From JAVVFH01 sp032250585 (GTDB taxonomy: Bacteria; Pseudomonadota; Gammaproteobacteria; Xanthomonadales; SZUA-36), in the NCBI GenBank assembly GCA_032250585.1, contig JAVVFH010000030.1:1-22185 (forward strand): a stretch of DNA of 22,185 nucleotides, given 5' to 3'. The notes beneath the pieces are model-generated. The model did not search any database. It was not told where the DNA came from and was given only the letters and a program-made list of their open reading frames with translations. This document shows, in pieces, positions 1 to 8,584 of the stretch (the stretch's first letter is position 1; each line of letters begins with the position of its first letter). The position numbers and the translations under genes were made by a program.

Positions 1-53
1 ATGCATTGTTTGTTATGATGAAATCTCAATTTTCGGTCCGCCTTGGTGAATTA

Positions 54-76
54 TGCGGGCTAAAGCCGCTCCCACA
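54..76. repeat. REP-type half palindrome
   Basis: This stretch reads as GCGGGCTAAAGCC followed by GCTCCCACA. It is the same family as one arm of the REP-like inverted repeats at 4669-4819, with the conserved GCTCCCACA end. No complementary second arm is visible within the window. It lies downstream (left) of the small minus-strand secreted protein gene. The rest of 1-161 shows no coding sequence I can support. Confidence 0.6.
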
Positions 77-161
77 AGGCTACTTCTCTTCCTGAGCCTC
101 TTTCCCAATAGGCGCCCTCTCCCCCAGAGCCCCTCCTGTGGCCTCTGTCAGGCGCGCTGTC

Positions 162-884
162 TCAGTCTGTTACCAGAAAGCTGCGGCCGTCTTCCAGCGT
201 GAGTTGCCGGCCGTCGAAGGTGGCCTGCATGGCGATGTCGCGTCGATTGGTGGCGCTGGCGGCATCCGCTTCGGCCCAGCGAATGACGTTCAGCGTCAGT
301 GCCTCGCCGTCTTTTTCAAAGCGGCCGTAGCCGGTCACCACACCATTTTCATCGCCATGGACCAGCACGAAGTGGCCGTCGACCAGGGCCAGGGTTCCAT
401 TTTCCAGGTGGTACAGGTCGCCTTCGCCGGGGCCCACGTACTCCATGGTCTGCACCGTGCTCGTGCCTTTGCCGAAGATCAGGGTCAGGTCATCGCCCGA
501 GCGCTCCGCGGTGACCTCGTGCTCGGTGTCGGCACGGAAAGAAAAAGGTGGATCCTGCAGCGGTGAGCTGCTGATGGTCTGTTCGGCCACCAACTGCACC
601 CAACCGGCCTGCGGCGTATAGGGCCCGGCGTGCGCCATGGCACCCTGTTCCTCGAAGGGGCTGCCGTTGAAAATGGACTGTTGCACGAATTCGCCGTCCT
701 TGAACAGGAACACGCCGGTCAACGGCATTTCCGTGCCTTCCGAGGTGATCAGCCCGGTATAAAACCACAGGCCCTCGACCTGTTCTGCGGTGGACTGCGC
801 GGACGAACCGGCAGCAAGACTTCCGCACATCAGCAGCAGCGTGGTGCAGAGCAGAGAAATTCGTAAGAAAAGATATTTTTTCAT
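162..884 (-). CDS. Secreted protein of unknown function, possibly lipocalin-like
   Basis: This encodes 240 residues starting at MKKYLFLRI. A longer reading frame opens at 1073, but the ATG at 884 is preferred: GAGGAA lies a few bases upstream and a clean Sec signal peptide follows (KKYLFLR, then a hydrophobic stretch ending near AAGSSAQ). The mature part starts with a GLWFYTG motif and continues as short alternating, probably beta-rich segments with many G, T and E residues. This resembles small secreted lipocalin-like proteins (GxW near the start), but I see no catalytic motif and cannot assign a family with confidence. It is transcribed divergently from the alpha/beta hydrolase and shares with it a 321-base gap that holds a candidate LysR box. 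A role in the same peptide-use system is possible only by position. Confidence 0.75.
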   Translation of the reverse strand: MKKYLFLRISLLCTTLLLMCGSLAAGSSAQSTAEQVEGLWFYTGLITSEGTEMPLTGVFLFKDGEFVQQSIFNGSPFEEQGAMAHAGPYTPQAGWVQLVAEQTISSSPLQDPPFSFRADTEHEVTAERSGDDLTLIFGKGTSTVQTMEYVGPGEGDLYHLENGTLALVDGHFVLVHGDENGVVTGYGRFEKDGEALTLNVIRWAEADAASATNRRDIAMQATFDGRQLTLEDGRSFLVTD

Positions 885-1035
885 GGGGTTTCCTCGTCTA
901 TCCTGTGGGTGGCCGTGATGCTCCGGAAATGAGTTAGAAAAGGGTGGGGCTTGTCCGGAAACCGGCTGTCTGCCGTGCACTTGAGAGTTCAATTCTAAAG
1001 CAAATGCGCCGCGGCGCCAGTGCATTCCTTTATTT

Positions 1036-1107
1036 GTTGCGTATGTGCAATCGGATTGATGCGCGGGTCGCAATATCGCAAATCCGGATCGCGGTTTGTT
1101 GTATAAG
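1036..1107 (+). promoter_or_regulatory. Divergent promoter region with degenerate LysR-type boxes
   Basis: GATGCGCGGGTCGCAAT at 1058-1074 matches the window's TTGC-N7-GCAA box with one changed base (A at 1059). Just upstream, GTTGCGTATGTGCAAT at 1036-1051 has the same half sites with a 6-base spacer. Their centres are about 22 bp apart, or two helical turns, as expected for paired LysR-family sites. A possible -10 TATAAG at 1102-1107 puts the 1066-centred box near -48 for the hydrolase gene. No good -35 is visible, which suits an activator-dependent promoter. In the other direction TAGAAT (992-997, minus strand) could serve the small secreted protein. The rest of 885-1205 shows nothing else. 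Confidence 0.4.
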
Positions 1108-1205
1108 CAGGTGCTGTGAGGGTCGCGTTGTCGTGTGCCCGACGCCGTCCGGCTTCACGACCCGGAATCCGCTTACTGTTTGAATGCCCGGGAGGAGAAA
1201 TTCCC

Positions 1206-2189
1206 ATGCCGTTCGCACTGAACCTGCGCTCCAGGATTCGCCTTTTTGCATGGCTGCTCGCCGTGACCGTTTTATCGGGACCGGCACTAAGCGATGACTA
1301 TTCGCGCGGCCCGGCGGGTGACGCCGACCGACTGTCTTTCGTGCAGGTCAATGGCGTGCGGCTGGCCTATCGCGTCGAAGGCGCCGGGGTGCCGGTCGTT
1401 TTCGTGCATGGCGAAAGCTATACGCACGAACTCTGGACGGAACAGATCGAAGCCTTCAGTGACAAACACCTGTTCCTCAGCTACGACCGGCGCGGCCATG
1501 GGCAGTCCGAGGACCCGGTAACCGGGTATTCCGAGACCGCGCACGCGCAGGATCTCGACGCGTTGCTCAACTACCTGGGAATTTCAGACGCGCATTTCGT
1601 GGTCAACTCGCGCGGCGGCTCGATCGTCATCCGCTATCTGAAGCTGTTCGGAGACAAGGTCCGCAGCATCACCTTTGCTGACGCGACCATTCCACTGGTC
1701 CCGATCCCGGAAGAAAGTGCCTTCGCACCGGTCGTGCCACGTCTTTTCGGTCCGCCGCCGACCCTGGAGCAGGCCTTGGCGGGCCGGGAGGGCGCCAAGA
1801 GATCACCGTTCACCCGCATTGCGCAATCCCGACCGGAGGTCCGGATGTTGTTCCACCGCATGCTCGACCAGTACAGCCCGCTGGTCGCGATGAATCCGCA
1901 GCGCTCCGACATGGCCGGCGCCACGCACATCGGCCCCTGGAATCCGCGCGATTTTCCGGACATGCACGAAATGCATCAGCCCATCCTGCTGATCGTCGCT
2001 GAGCAGGGCGACGCCTTCTTCATCGAAGGCGCCCGCCAGGCGCACCGCCTGTGGCCGAATACCCGCTTTCACGTGATGCCCAACGTGGACCACCTACTGA
2101 TGCTGGAAGAACCTGCGGCGTTCAACACCATGGTGCTGGACTTCCTCGCCGAAGTGGACGACATCATCGCCGCCCGCGCGCTGGACTAA
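1206..2189 (+). CDS. Exported alpha/beta hydrolase (proline-iminopeptidase/epoxide-hydrolase-like fold)
   Basis: This encodes 327 residues. ATG 1206 is chosen over an upstream in-frame start at 1116 because GGGAGGAG lies just before it and a signal peptide follows (LFAWLLAVTVLSGPALS). The alpha/beta hydrolase fold is clear: VVFVHG near residue 62 gives the oxyanion region, DRRGHGQS follows strand 4, and DLDALLNYLGI precedes the nucleophile. The likely triad is Ser135 in VNSRGG, Asp269 in EQGDAF and His296 in NVDHLL. The nucleophile elbow has Val in place of the first Gly of GxSxG, which is unusual but tolerated in the superfamily. The family includes proline iminopeptidases, esterases and epoxide hydrolases, and the sequence alone does not choose between them. 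Export plus a peptidase/TonB setting suggests an extracytoplasmic peptide or ester substrate. Confidence 0.85.
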   Translation: MPFALNLRSRIRLFAWLLAVTVLSGPALSDDYSRGPAGDADRLSFVQVNGVRLAYRVEGAGVPVVFVHGESYTHELWTEQIEAFSDKHLFLSYDRRGHGQSEDPVTGYSETAHAQDLDALLNYLGISDAHFVVNSRGGSIVIRYLKLFGDKVRSITFADATIPLVPIPEESAFAPVVPRLFGPPPTLEQALAGREGAKRSPFTRIAQSRPEVRMLFHRMLDQYSPLVAMNPQRSDMAGATHIGPWNPRDFPDMHEMHQPILLIVAEQGDAFFIEGARQAHRLWPNTRFHVMPNVDHLLMLEEPAAFNTMVLDFLAEVDDIIAARALD

Positions 2190-2365
2190 AGTGCGCGCCG
2201 TCGGTAGCTATTGACCGCTACGGCAGCGGCTGCCAGCTGAAGAACCCGTTCGCCGCGCGGATCCTCGGCGACGAGTCCTCGCACCGGTGCTGCGTCCGGG
2301 CCGCTCTTCGGAGAATGGCAGCTGCTCGTCAAGGCTCCGGTAATTGAAGAACGTGACCGTGGTGC

Positions 2366-2382
2366 ATTGCGCCGAACGCAAT
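2366..2382. promoter_or_regulatory. LysR-type T-N11-A box upstream of the S9 peptidase
   Basis: ATTGCGCCGAACGCAAT is a perfect 6+6 inverted repeat around CCGAA and an exact TTGC-N7-GCAA match. Its centre (2374) is about 64 bases before the start point predicted from the -35/-10 at 2404-2431. That is the classic recognition-site position for LysR-family activators. Confidence 0.6.
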
Positions 2383-2403
2383 GATTTTTACCTCGGGCGG
2401 CAA

Positions 2404-2431
2404 TTGATAGTTTCCCGATCGTGTGTAATGT
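2404..2431 (+). promoter_or_regulatory. Putative sigma70 promoter of the S9 peptidase gene
   Basis: TTGATA at 2404-2409 and TAATGT at 2426-2431 are separated by 16 bases, giving a predicted start near 2438. This is the best promoter-like pair between the box at 2366 and the ATG at 2470. The gap from 2190 to 2365 shows only weak hairpin potential (about 2196-2225) after the hydrolase stop and no gene. Confidence 0.45.
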
Positions 2432-2469
2432 GGGCGATCATCGCCGCGAAAATCCCAGGGAGTGTTCCC

Positions 2470-4662
2470 ATGCCCAATCACGCCATCCTCCGCCTGTCCG
2501 CCGGCCTGCTGCTGGCGGCCACTGTCGGCCTGGCCCCCGCCGCCGACAAGCCTTCCCTGACGCTGGACAGCATCTTCTCCAGCGGCGACTTCGTCTCGCA
2601 AACGCTGGACAACGTCCAGTGGAGCGATGACGGCTCGCGGTTCGCGTTCCTGAAGGCTGAACCCGGCACTGGCCGGACCGTTATCTACGAGCACGACGTC
2701 GCCTCGGGACAGGAACGGATCATCGTCCCGGCTTCGGCGCTGCAGTTCGGCGGCGAGCCGATCGAAGTCACCGCCTTCCGGTTCTCGGCCGACCGCCGCT
2801 ACCTGCTGCTCGACGGGCCCCGCACACGGACCTGGGACAACTACCGACAGGGACCGCATTACGTCTTCGACGCGCGCGACGGCACCGTCACGGCGCTGGC
2901 CGGCGGCAACGACACCTTGCGCAACGTTCAGCTGTCCCCGGCCGGACCTCACGTCGGCTGGGTCCTGGACAACGACCTCCACGTGACCGACCTGGAATCA
3001 GGCGAAACCGTTGCGGTCACGACGGACGGCAGTGATAACATCTTCAACGGTGTCTTCGATTACGGCAGCACCGAGTTCGGTTTCACCGAGGCCTGGCACT
3101 GGTCGCCCGACGGCAGCCGGATCGCGTTCTGGCGCCTCGACGCCACCGACGTCCCGGTGTGGTGGATGATCGACGAGCTCGGCAAGTACCCGGAAATTCG
3201 CCCGCTGAAGTATCCCAGCACCGGTGAAAAGCACGCGGTCAACCAGATCGGCGTTTACGATCTCGACGAGGCGAGCACCACCTGGATGGATATCGGCGAC
3301 GACCCGGATGCCTATATTCCGCGCATCGACTGGGCAAGGAATTCGGACCTGCTGGCGATCCAGCGGCTGACCCGCGACCACGACCGGCTCGACCTGCTGC
3401 TGGCGGACCCGGACACGGGCCGCTCCCGCGCCATCGTCACGGACACCGACCCGGCCTGGATCGACATCACCCGTGACCTGACGTTTTTCGATACGGCCGC
3501 CCGCTTTGTCTGGACGTCGGAGAAGAGCGGCTGGCGGCATGCCTACCTCTACGACTACGACGGCAACGAAACGCAGCTGACCGACGGCGACTGGGAGATC
3601 TCCTCGCTGATCGCGGTCGACGAGGCCAACCGCTGGCTGTATTTCTACGCCAGGAAGGACTCGCTGATCGACCAGCACGTCTACCGTGTCAGCCTGGATG
3701 GCGGCGAGGTCGGGAAGCTGAGCGGTGACGCCGGCTGGTACGACTGGACCTTCTCACCCGGCCGTGACCTGGTGATCCAGACGTACTCCAATGCCGCGAC
3801 GCCGCCGGTCATCACGCTGCGGCACCCCGCTGGTGAGCAAGTCCGCACGCTGGTGGTCAACGAACTCGAAGGCTTGAAAAAGTACGCTGTGCCCAATCCC
3901 GAGTTCTTCACATTCAAAACCACCGACGGCACCGAACTGAACGCCTACATGATCAGGCCGACGGACTTCAACCCCGCGAAGAAGTACCCGGTCATCGCGT
4001 TCGGCTACGGCAACGCCGCCACGCAGATGGTCATCAACCGCTGGGCCGGCCCCCGCGGCATGCAGCGCGACATGTGGCACCGCTACATGGCCGAGCAGGG
4101 CTATCTGGTATTTTCCATGGACAACCGCACCACGGCGGGTCGTGGCAAGCAGGCCTACAACATGACCTACGGCCACTACGCCAAGTGGGCCGTGCACGAC
4201 CAGGTAGAAGGCAGCAAGTACCTGCGGTCACTGCCCTACATCGACGATGAGCGCGTGGGCTTCTGGGGCTGGAGCGGCGGCGGATACCTCGCGGCCGCGC
4301 TGATGACCAAGGGCGCGCCGCACTTCCAGGTCGGCGTCAGCGTCGCGCCGGTGATCGACATCACCGGCTACCAGGCCGTCGGCGTCGAGCGCTGGATGGG
4401 CCAGCTGGAGGAGCATCCCGAGGGTTACGAGGCCGTCAATCTCGAGAACTTCGCCGACCTGTTGCAGGGCGACCTGCTGCTGATCCATGGCAGCGGCGAT
4501 GAGAACGTCAAGTTCGCCTTCACGCTGCAGTTCGCCGACGCCCTGATCAAGGCCAACAGGCAGTTCGACATGATGGTCTACCCGAACGAGCACCACGGCA
4601 TCGAGGGTGCCAGGTTACACGTGTATACGAAAATCGCGGATTACTTCCTGGAAAAGCTGTAA
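2470..4662 (+). CDS. Exported S9B (DPP-IV-like) serine peptidase
   Basis: This encodes 730 residues from ATG 2470, with GGGAG just upstream and a signal peptide ending near APAADK. An upstream in-frame ATG at 2344 would place 42 non-signal residues first and overlap the regulatory box, so it is rejected. The N-terminal half has the repeated SPDG / WSPDG blades of a DPP-IV-type beta-propeller (DPPIV_N). The C-terminal third is a prolyl-oligopeptidase alpha/beta hydrolase with Ser602 in GWSGGG, Asp677 in GSGDEN and His709 in NEHHGI. Family members release Xaa-Pro or Xaa-Ala dipeptides from peptide N-termini in the periplasm. Oddly, the DWVYEEE loop that anchors the free amino terminus is replaced here by FDYGSTEFG, keeping at most one of the glutamates, so the exact specificity may differ. 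It converges with the amidohydrolase gene across REP repeats. Confidence 0.93.
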   Translation: MPNHAILRLSAGLLLAATVGLAPAADKPSLTLDSIFSSGDFVSQTLDNVQWSDDGSRFAFLKAEPGTGRTVIYEHDVASGQERIIVPASALQFGGEPIEVTAFRFSADRRYLLLDGPRTRTWDNYRQGPHYVFDARDGTVTALAGGNDTLRNVQLSPAGPHVGWVLDNDLHVTDLESGETVAVTTDGSDNIFNGVFDYGSTEFGFTEAWHWSPDGSRIAFWRLDATDVPVWWMIDELGKYPEIRPLKYPSTGEKHAVNQIGVYDLDEASTTWMDIGDDPDAYIPRIDWARNSDLLAIQRLTRDHDRLDLLLADPDTGRSRAIVTDTDPAWIDITRDLTFFDTAARFVWTSEKSGWRHAYLYDYDGNETQLTDGDWEISSLIAVDEANRWLYFYARKDSLIDQHVYRVSLDGGEVGKLSGDAGWYDWTFSPGRDLVIQTYSNAATPPVITLRHPAGEQVRTLVVNELEGLKKYAVPNPEFFTFKTTDGTELNAYMIRPTDFNPAKKYPVIAFGYGNAATQMVINRWAGPRGMQRDMWHRYMAEQGYLVFSMDNRTTAGRGKQAYNMTYGHYAKWAVHDQVEGSKYLRSLPYIDDERVGFWGWSGGGYLAAALMTKGAPHFQVGVSVAPVIDITGYQAVGVERWMGQLEEHPEGYEAVNLENFADLLQGDLLLIHGSGDENVKFAFTLQFADALIKANRQFDMMVYPNEHHGIEGARLHVYTKIADYFLEKL

Positions 4663-4668
4663 AAAATG

Positions 4669-4736
4669 GCGGGAGCGGCTTTAACCGCGACGAGGTCGGC
4701 CTGCCTGTGCGATATCGGGGCTAAAGCCCCTCCCGC
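4669..4736. repeat. REP-type imperfect inverted repeat
   Basis: The arms at 4669-4690 (GCGGGAGCGGCTTTAACC...) and 4715-4736 (...GCTAAAGCCCCTCCCGC) are complementary with a few mismatches. It begins six bases after the S9 peptidase stop. It can form a hairpin in RNA from either strand and may end or protect the convergent transcripts. Confidence 0.75.
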
Positions 4737-4760
4737 AGCCGATGCTTCGTGGGGGATTTG

Positions 4761-4819
4761 TGTGGGAGCGGCTTCAGCCGCGATCAGGAAGGCCCTTCGC
4801 GGCTGAAGCCGCTCCCACA
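4761..4819. repeat. REP-type perfect inverted repeat, possible bidirectional terminator
   Basis: Two 23-base arms, 4761-4783 and 4797-4819, are perfect reverse complements around a 13-base loop. The core is GTGGGAGCGGCTTCAGCC. It sits between the convergent S9 peptidase and amidohydrolase genes, 20 bases from the stop of the latter. There is no U-run, so it is better described as a REP element with possible terminator or mRNA-stabilising activity than as an intrinsic terminator. Related arms occur at 4669-4736 and 54-76. Confidence 0.85.
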
Positions 4820-4838
4820 GGAGTCGCTCCGGCAGGGC

Positions 4839-6125
4839 TCAGTCGCTTCTGAGATCGTTGCGGTAGATGTGGCCGCCTTTCATGACCAGCCGGATGGATC
4901 GCAGGGCCTTGATGTCTTCGGCCGGATTTCCGGCGACCACCACGATATCAGCGTACTTGCCCGGTGTCAGTGAACCGATCTCGTCTTCGGCACCCAGCAT
5001 GCGGGCCGTTTCGATCGTTGCCGAACGCAGAGCCTGCAGCGGCGTCATGCCGGCCTCGACGTAGTACTGCGCCTCGCGCGCCGTCGCCGTCGTGCCGTCA
5101 TTCGGCTCGTGCGGCAGCTGATCGGTGCCCAGCGCGATGTTCACGCCTTCCTCGATCGCTGTCTGCAGTGCTTTCCAATGGCCTTTGCCGGCCGCGTTGC
5201 GCCGGTCCAGGTACCACTGCGGGGAGCCGATTCTCTCGAAGAAAGGCTCCGTGGCGGGCTGGCTGACCAGGATGGTCGGCACCAGCCAGGTCCCGGCCTT
5301 GGCCATTTTTTTCAGCACTGGCCGGTCGAGGAAATAGCCGTGCTCGATGCTGTCTACGCCGGCGTCCACCGCGATGGTTGTGGCCTGCGGTGAGCCGGAA
5401 TGCGCGGCGACCTTCGCGCCGAAACGATGCGCGGCGTCGATCACGGCATTGATTTCCTCCGGTGTCATCAGCGGCTGCGAAAGGTCACCGCCATCGGTGG
5501 CGATACCGCCGGAGATCAAAATCTTGACCCAGTCAGCGCCCGCGCTGATTTCGCGTCGCGCGGCTTTCATCAGCTCATAGGGGCCGTCATCATAGGTCTT
5601 GCCACGCTCGGAGCCGTGGCCGCCGGTGATGATCAGCGACTCGCCGGCGCTGTAAATTCGCGGACCGTGCGCCTGGCCCTTCGCAATCGCTTTCCTGAGC
5701 GCCAGGTCACCATGGCGCGAACTGCCCGGCGAACGGATCGTCGTGACGCCCGCCAGCAGGGAGTCGTAGGCGTTCTTCGCCATCCGCAGCGTCAGTTCGC
5801 CCTCGGTCTCGGTGGCCAGCTCAGCCGCCATCTTGCCGGGCAGTTTCAGGCCGAAGTGGACGTGCATGTTCATCAGGCCGGGGATCAGGTAGAGGTCCGA
5901 GACGTCGACCGTCTCGGTGCCCGGCGGGATGTCCACGTCGCCGGCCTCGCCGATCACGGCGATGCGCTCGCCCTCGATCAGCACGACGGCTTCACGCAGT
6001 GCCTCGCCGGTCTCGATGTCGACGACCGCACCGCCCACGAGGGCGACCCGGTCCTGGGCCATCAGCTGGCCGCCGCACAGAGCGGTGGCCAGCAGGATGG
6101 CGGCAAATTTACGGACTGAATGCAT
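4839..6125 (-). CDS. Exported metal-dependent amidohydrolase, COG1228 (prolidase/imidazolonepropionase-like)
   Basis: This encodes 428 residues. All ligands of a binuclear amidohydrolase are visible: His88 and His90 (HVHFG), Lys201 (the lysine usually carboxylated, in WVKIL), His242 (AAHSG), His262 (IEHGY) and Asp335 (GTDQLP). The N-terminus (MHSVRKFAAILLATALCGGQLMAQ) is a Sec signal peptide, which rules out cytosolic imidazolonepropionase. Exported COG1228 members include enzymes shown to be prolidases and other dipeptidases, and peptide hydrolysis is the best guess here. The start is uncertain: GTG at 6146 would overlap the receptor stop (GTGA), while ATG at 6125 gives the cleaner signal peptide. 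Either way it is co-transcribed with the TonB-dependent receptor upstream, so the two probably share a substrate. Confidence 0.9.
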   Translation of the reverse strand: MHSVRKFAAILLATALCGGQLMAQDRVALVGGAVVDIETGEALREAVVLIEGERIAVIGEAGDVDIPPGTETVDVSDLYLIPGLMNMHVHFGLKLPGKMAAELATETEGELTLRMAKNAYDSLLAGVTTIRSPGSSRHGDLALRKAIAKGQAHGPRIYSAGESLIITGGHGSERGKTYDDGPYELMKAARREISAGADWVKILISGGIATDGGDLSQPLMTPEEINAVIDAAHRFGAKVAAHSGSPQATTIAVDAGVDSIEHGYFLDRPVLKKMAKAGTWLVPTILVSQPATEPFFERIGSPQWYLDRRNAAGKGHWKALQTAIEEGVNIALGTDQLPHEPNDGTTATAREAQYYVEAGMTPLQALRSATIETARMLGAEDEIGSLTPGKYADIVVVAGNPAEDIKALRSIRLVMKGGHIYRNDLRSD

Positions 6126-6142
6126 GCTGCTCACGCTTAACC

Positions 6143-8431
6143 TCACCGGTTGCCGAACAGGTAGGTCATGCGAACACCGTAAGTCTGAAACGATGGTTCG
6201 ATGAACAAGCCACCTGCAAACGCCTTTTGGAAGGCATTTGTGTAATAGGTTTCGTCGAACAGGTTTTCGACGTAACCAACGATACGCCAGTTATCACGCT
6301 CCAGCCCTACGCGCAGGTGGAAAAAGTCGTAACTGGGAACGTCCCAGGGAAAACCCGAATTGATGAGCGCGGTGGTTGTCGGCTGAATCGAGTCTCGGAA
6401 AGTATACTCGAGCCGTACGTAGCCACTCCAGAGATCCGTCAGGTTGAAGGAGTACTCGGCGTCCGCATGGACGGTCCACTCCGGCGAGTTGGGAACCGTC
6501 TTACCATCCAGCACGTGATTCTGCCCATCGATGAATGCAATGAACTCGTCGAATTCCGCATTAAGGTAGCCGACGTTGAAATTGACGAGAAGATTGTCCG
6601 TGACCAATGCCGTTGCCATGAACTCAGCGCCCTTGGACGTTGCCGAATCGGCATTATTGACGCCGCCGAACAGTTGGAAATTGCCATCCTCATCGAGAAA
6701 GTTCTCCTGGAAAGCTACCTGGAGATCGGTCCAGTCCATGTAGAACAGCGCGGCCGTCAGGCGCAGGCGATTGTCGAGGAAGTCCGCCTTCAAGCCGACT
6801 TCGTAGTTCCACAGTTCTTCGGGGTCGAACGACTGGAATTCCGGGATAGGCGCCTCCTGCACGCCGCCGGACTTGAAGCCCTTCGATATGGTGCCGTACC
6901 AGGTCATGTTCTCGGCAGCGTGGTACGTCGCGGCCAGTCTCGGCGAGAAGTCGGTGAACGTTTCCTCGAACTGCAGGTTCGTCTCGAGCACACCCGAGAA
7001 ACCGATAATGTTCTCCTCCTTCTTTTCTTCACTGTAGCGACCACCTGCCGACAGCGTCAGCTTGTCGGTAACGTCATACTCCAGCTGACCGAATATAGCC
7101 CAGGTATCGGTTTGGGAGGTCGAGTCTTCCCGGTCGATCAGGAACCCATCCGGCAAGCCGAACGACATTTCCGAACCGACAAAGGTACGGTTGAAGCTTT
7201 TTCCTTCGTCCTCGGCGTACAGGAAACCCAGATTCCAGTGCCAGCGACTGTCGCCGGTGTTCTGCACCCGGAACTCCGTGCTGATACTCTCGTTCTCGAT
7301 ATTGCGGAATTCGTTGAAGAAATCGCGGCTGCTGCCATCGATGTCGCCGGCCAGAAAAAAGTCCGAGTTGATGTAGCCGGTGATATTCGTGATCAACAGG
7401 TCACGGGTCTCGTAGTCGGTCCGGATCACGCCGTTGCGGAAATTCGTACCGATGCTCTGAGGCGAGTTGAAGTTCGTACGGTTGGTGTTTTCCGGGAAGA
7501 ACCCCACCTCGTCGACGAAGGGATCACTTCGACCATCACCGTCGCGATCTGGAAACTCACCGGCGAAAAGCACATCCCCGGCGAAAGTCGAGAATACGCC
7601 CGAGGGTACGCCTTCGCGCATGCCGACGTCCTCGGTGACGTACTGGAACATCGCGTCAATGGTCAGGTTTTCCGTGGGCGTCCAGCGCAACGAAGACTTG
7701 ATGTACTCGTAGTCCTGGTCATTACCGCCGCCGATGGGATGAATGTTACGGATATTCCCGTCGGAACTGACCGACTTGGCGTTGAACCGTACGGCCAGCA
7801 CGTCGTCGATGAGCGGTAGATTGACGACCGCTTCCGCGTCCAGGGTGTCGAAACGCGAATAGTCCAGCATCGCGGAGCCCCCGAACTCGTGAGTCGGCTT
7901 TTTAGAGGTAATACTGATACCGCCGCCCAGGGCATTACGACCGAAATATGTGGCTTGAGGTCCGCGCAGGATTTCGATGCGCTCGATATCCATAATCGGC
8001 GGGTTGATCGTGCTGGCTGCCACGCTGAAATCGTCGACATAGAAGCCGGTGGTCGAGGTGCCGACAAAACCCAGGAAGTTGGTCACGCCGCGGATGCTGA
8101 TCTGGCGGCGGGAGCGGGCACCGTTTGAAATGAAGCTTGCGTTCGGCGTTTGCGTCAGATATTCGGTCACGTCGGAGAACATGTTTTTTTCGATCGCCTC
8201 GGACGTGAACGCGGAGATCGCGATGGGCACGTCCTGCAGGCTCTGCTCGCGGCGCTGGGCGGTGACGATGATCTCCTCGATGCCACCGGTTGCCTGTTCC
8301 TGCTCCTGGGCGATCGCTGCGCCAGGCAAGAGCGTAAGGGCAACTACCACCGGCAGGGCGGCTGTTGCCAGGGCGCTGAGCGTCGTTTGCGTGACCCGCG
8401 AGGGTAAAGCTTTTATTGGGTTGGCATTCAT
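6143..8431 (-). CDS. TonB-dependent outer-membrane receptor
   Basis: This encodes 762 residues with GAGG eight bases before ATG 8431. A long signal sequence ends near AAIAQ. It is followed by a TonB box (EEIIVTAQ, about residues 52-59), a plug domain with QTPNAS, ISIRGV and GRNALGGGISI, and then a barrel of alternating aromatic strands ending in GVRMTYLFGNR. This is full length for the family. The EEIIVTAQRREQSLQDVPI opening is typical of receptors that carry organic nutrients in oligotrophic proteobacteria. No secretin/N-terminal signalling domain precedes the TonB box, so it is not a FecA-type signal transducer. Ligand: not determinable from sequence, but the downstream amidohydrolase and shared regulatory box suggest short peptides. 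Confidence 0.95.
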   Translation of the reverse strand: MNANPIKALPSRVTQTTLSALATAALPVVVALTLLPGAAIAQEQEQATGGIEEIIVTAQRREQSLQDVPIAISAFTSEAIEKNMFSDVTEYLTQTPNASFISNGARSRRQISIRGVTNFLGFVGTSTTGFYVDDFSVAASTINPPIMDIERIEILRGPQATYFGRNALGGGISITSKKPTHEFGGSAMLDYSRFDTLDAEAVVNLPLIDDVLAVRFNAKSVSSDGNIRNIHPIGGGNDQDYEYIKSSLRWTPTENLTIDAMFQYVTEDVGMREGVPSGVFSTFAGDVLFAGEFPDRDGDGRSDPFVDEVGFFPENTNRTNFNSPQSIGTNFRNGVIRTDYETRDLLITNITGYINSDFFLAGDIDGSSRDFFNEFRNIENESISTEFRVQNTGDSRWHWNLGFLYAEDEGKSFNRTFVGSEMSFGLPDGFLIDREDSTSQTDTWAIFGQLEYDVTDKLTLSAGGRYSEEKKEENIIGFSGVLETNLQFEETFTDFSPRLAATYHAAENMTWYGTISKGFKSGGVQEAPIPEFQSFDPEELWNYEVGLKADFLDNRLRLTAALFYMDWTDLQVAFQENFLDEDGNFQLFGGVNNADSATSKGAEFMATALVTDNLLVNFNVGYLNAEFDEFIAFIDGQNHVLDGKTVPNSPEWTVHADAEYSFNLTDLWSGYVRLEYTFRDSIQPTTTALINSGFPWDVPSYDFFHLRVGLERDNWRIVGYVENLFDETYYTNAFQKAFAGGLFIEPSFQTYGVRMTYLFGNR

Positions 8432-8535
8432 GTATTATTCCTCGGCCTTCATGCTGTCAATTAAGGTTGGTTGATTCCCGGCTACCCGGGATGTTGATTG
8501 TTGTGCGGCGGCGTGTCGTTCGTTATTTTCGTATA

Positions 8536-8563
8536 AGAATAGCCACCGCGCGCGTGCGTTCAA
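8536..8563 (-). promoter_or_regulatory. Putative sigma70 promoter of the TonB receptor operon
   Basis: On the minus strand TTGAAC (8563-8558) and TATTCT (8541-8536) are 16 bases apart, with a predicted start near 8529. The LysR-type box centred at 8593 is then at about -64, the same geometry as at the S9 peptidase promoter. Confidence 0.45.
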
Positions 8564-8584
8564 TCCCTGTGGTTCATCAATTCT

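Noticed and set aside
6640..6654. TTGC-N7-GCAT inside the TonB receptor gene
   Set aside because: One mismatch in eight is expected several times by chance in 22 kb, it lies within coding sequence, and it lacks outer symmetry.
5999..7819. 606-codon open frame on the plus strand opposite the TonB receptor
   Set aside because: It is antisense to a full-length, clearly recognisable receptor. It has no family motifs and no ribosome site. Long antisense frames are common in GC-rich coding DNA.
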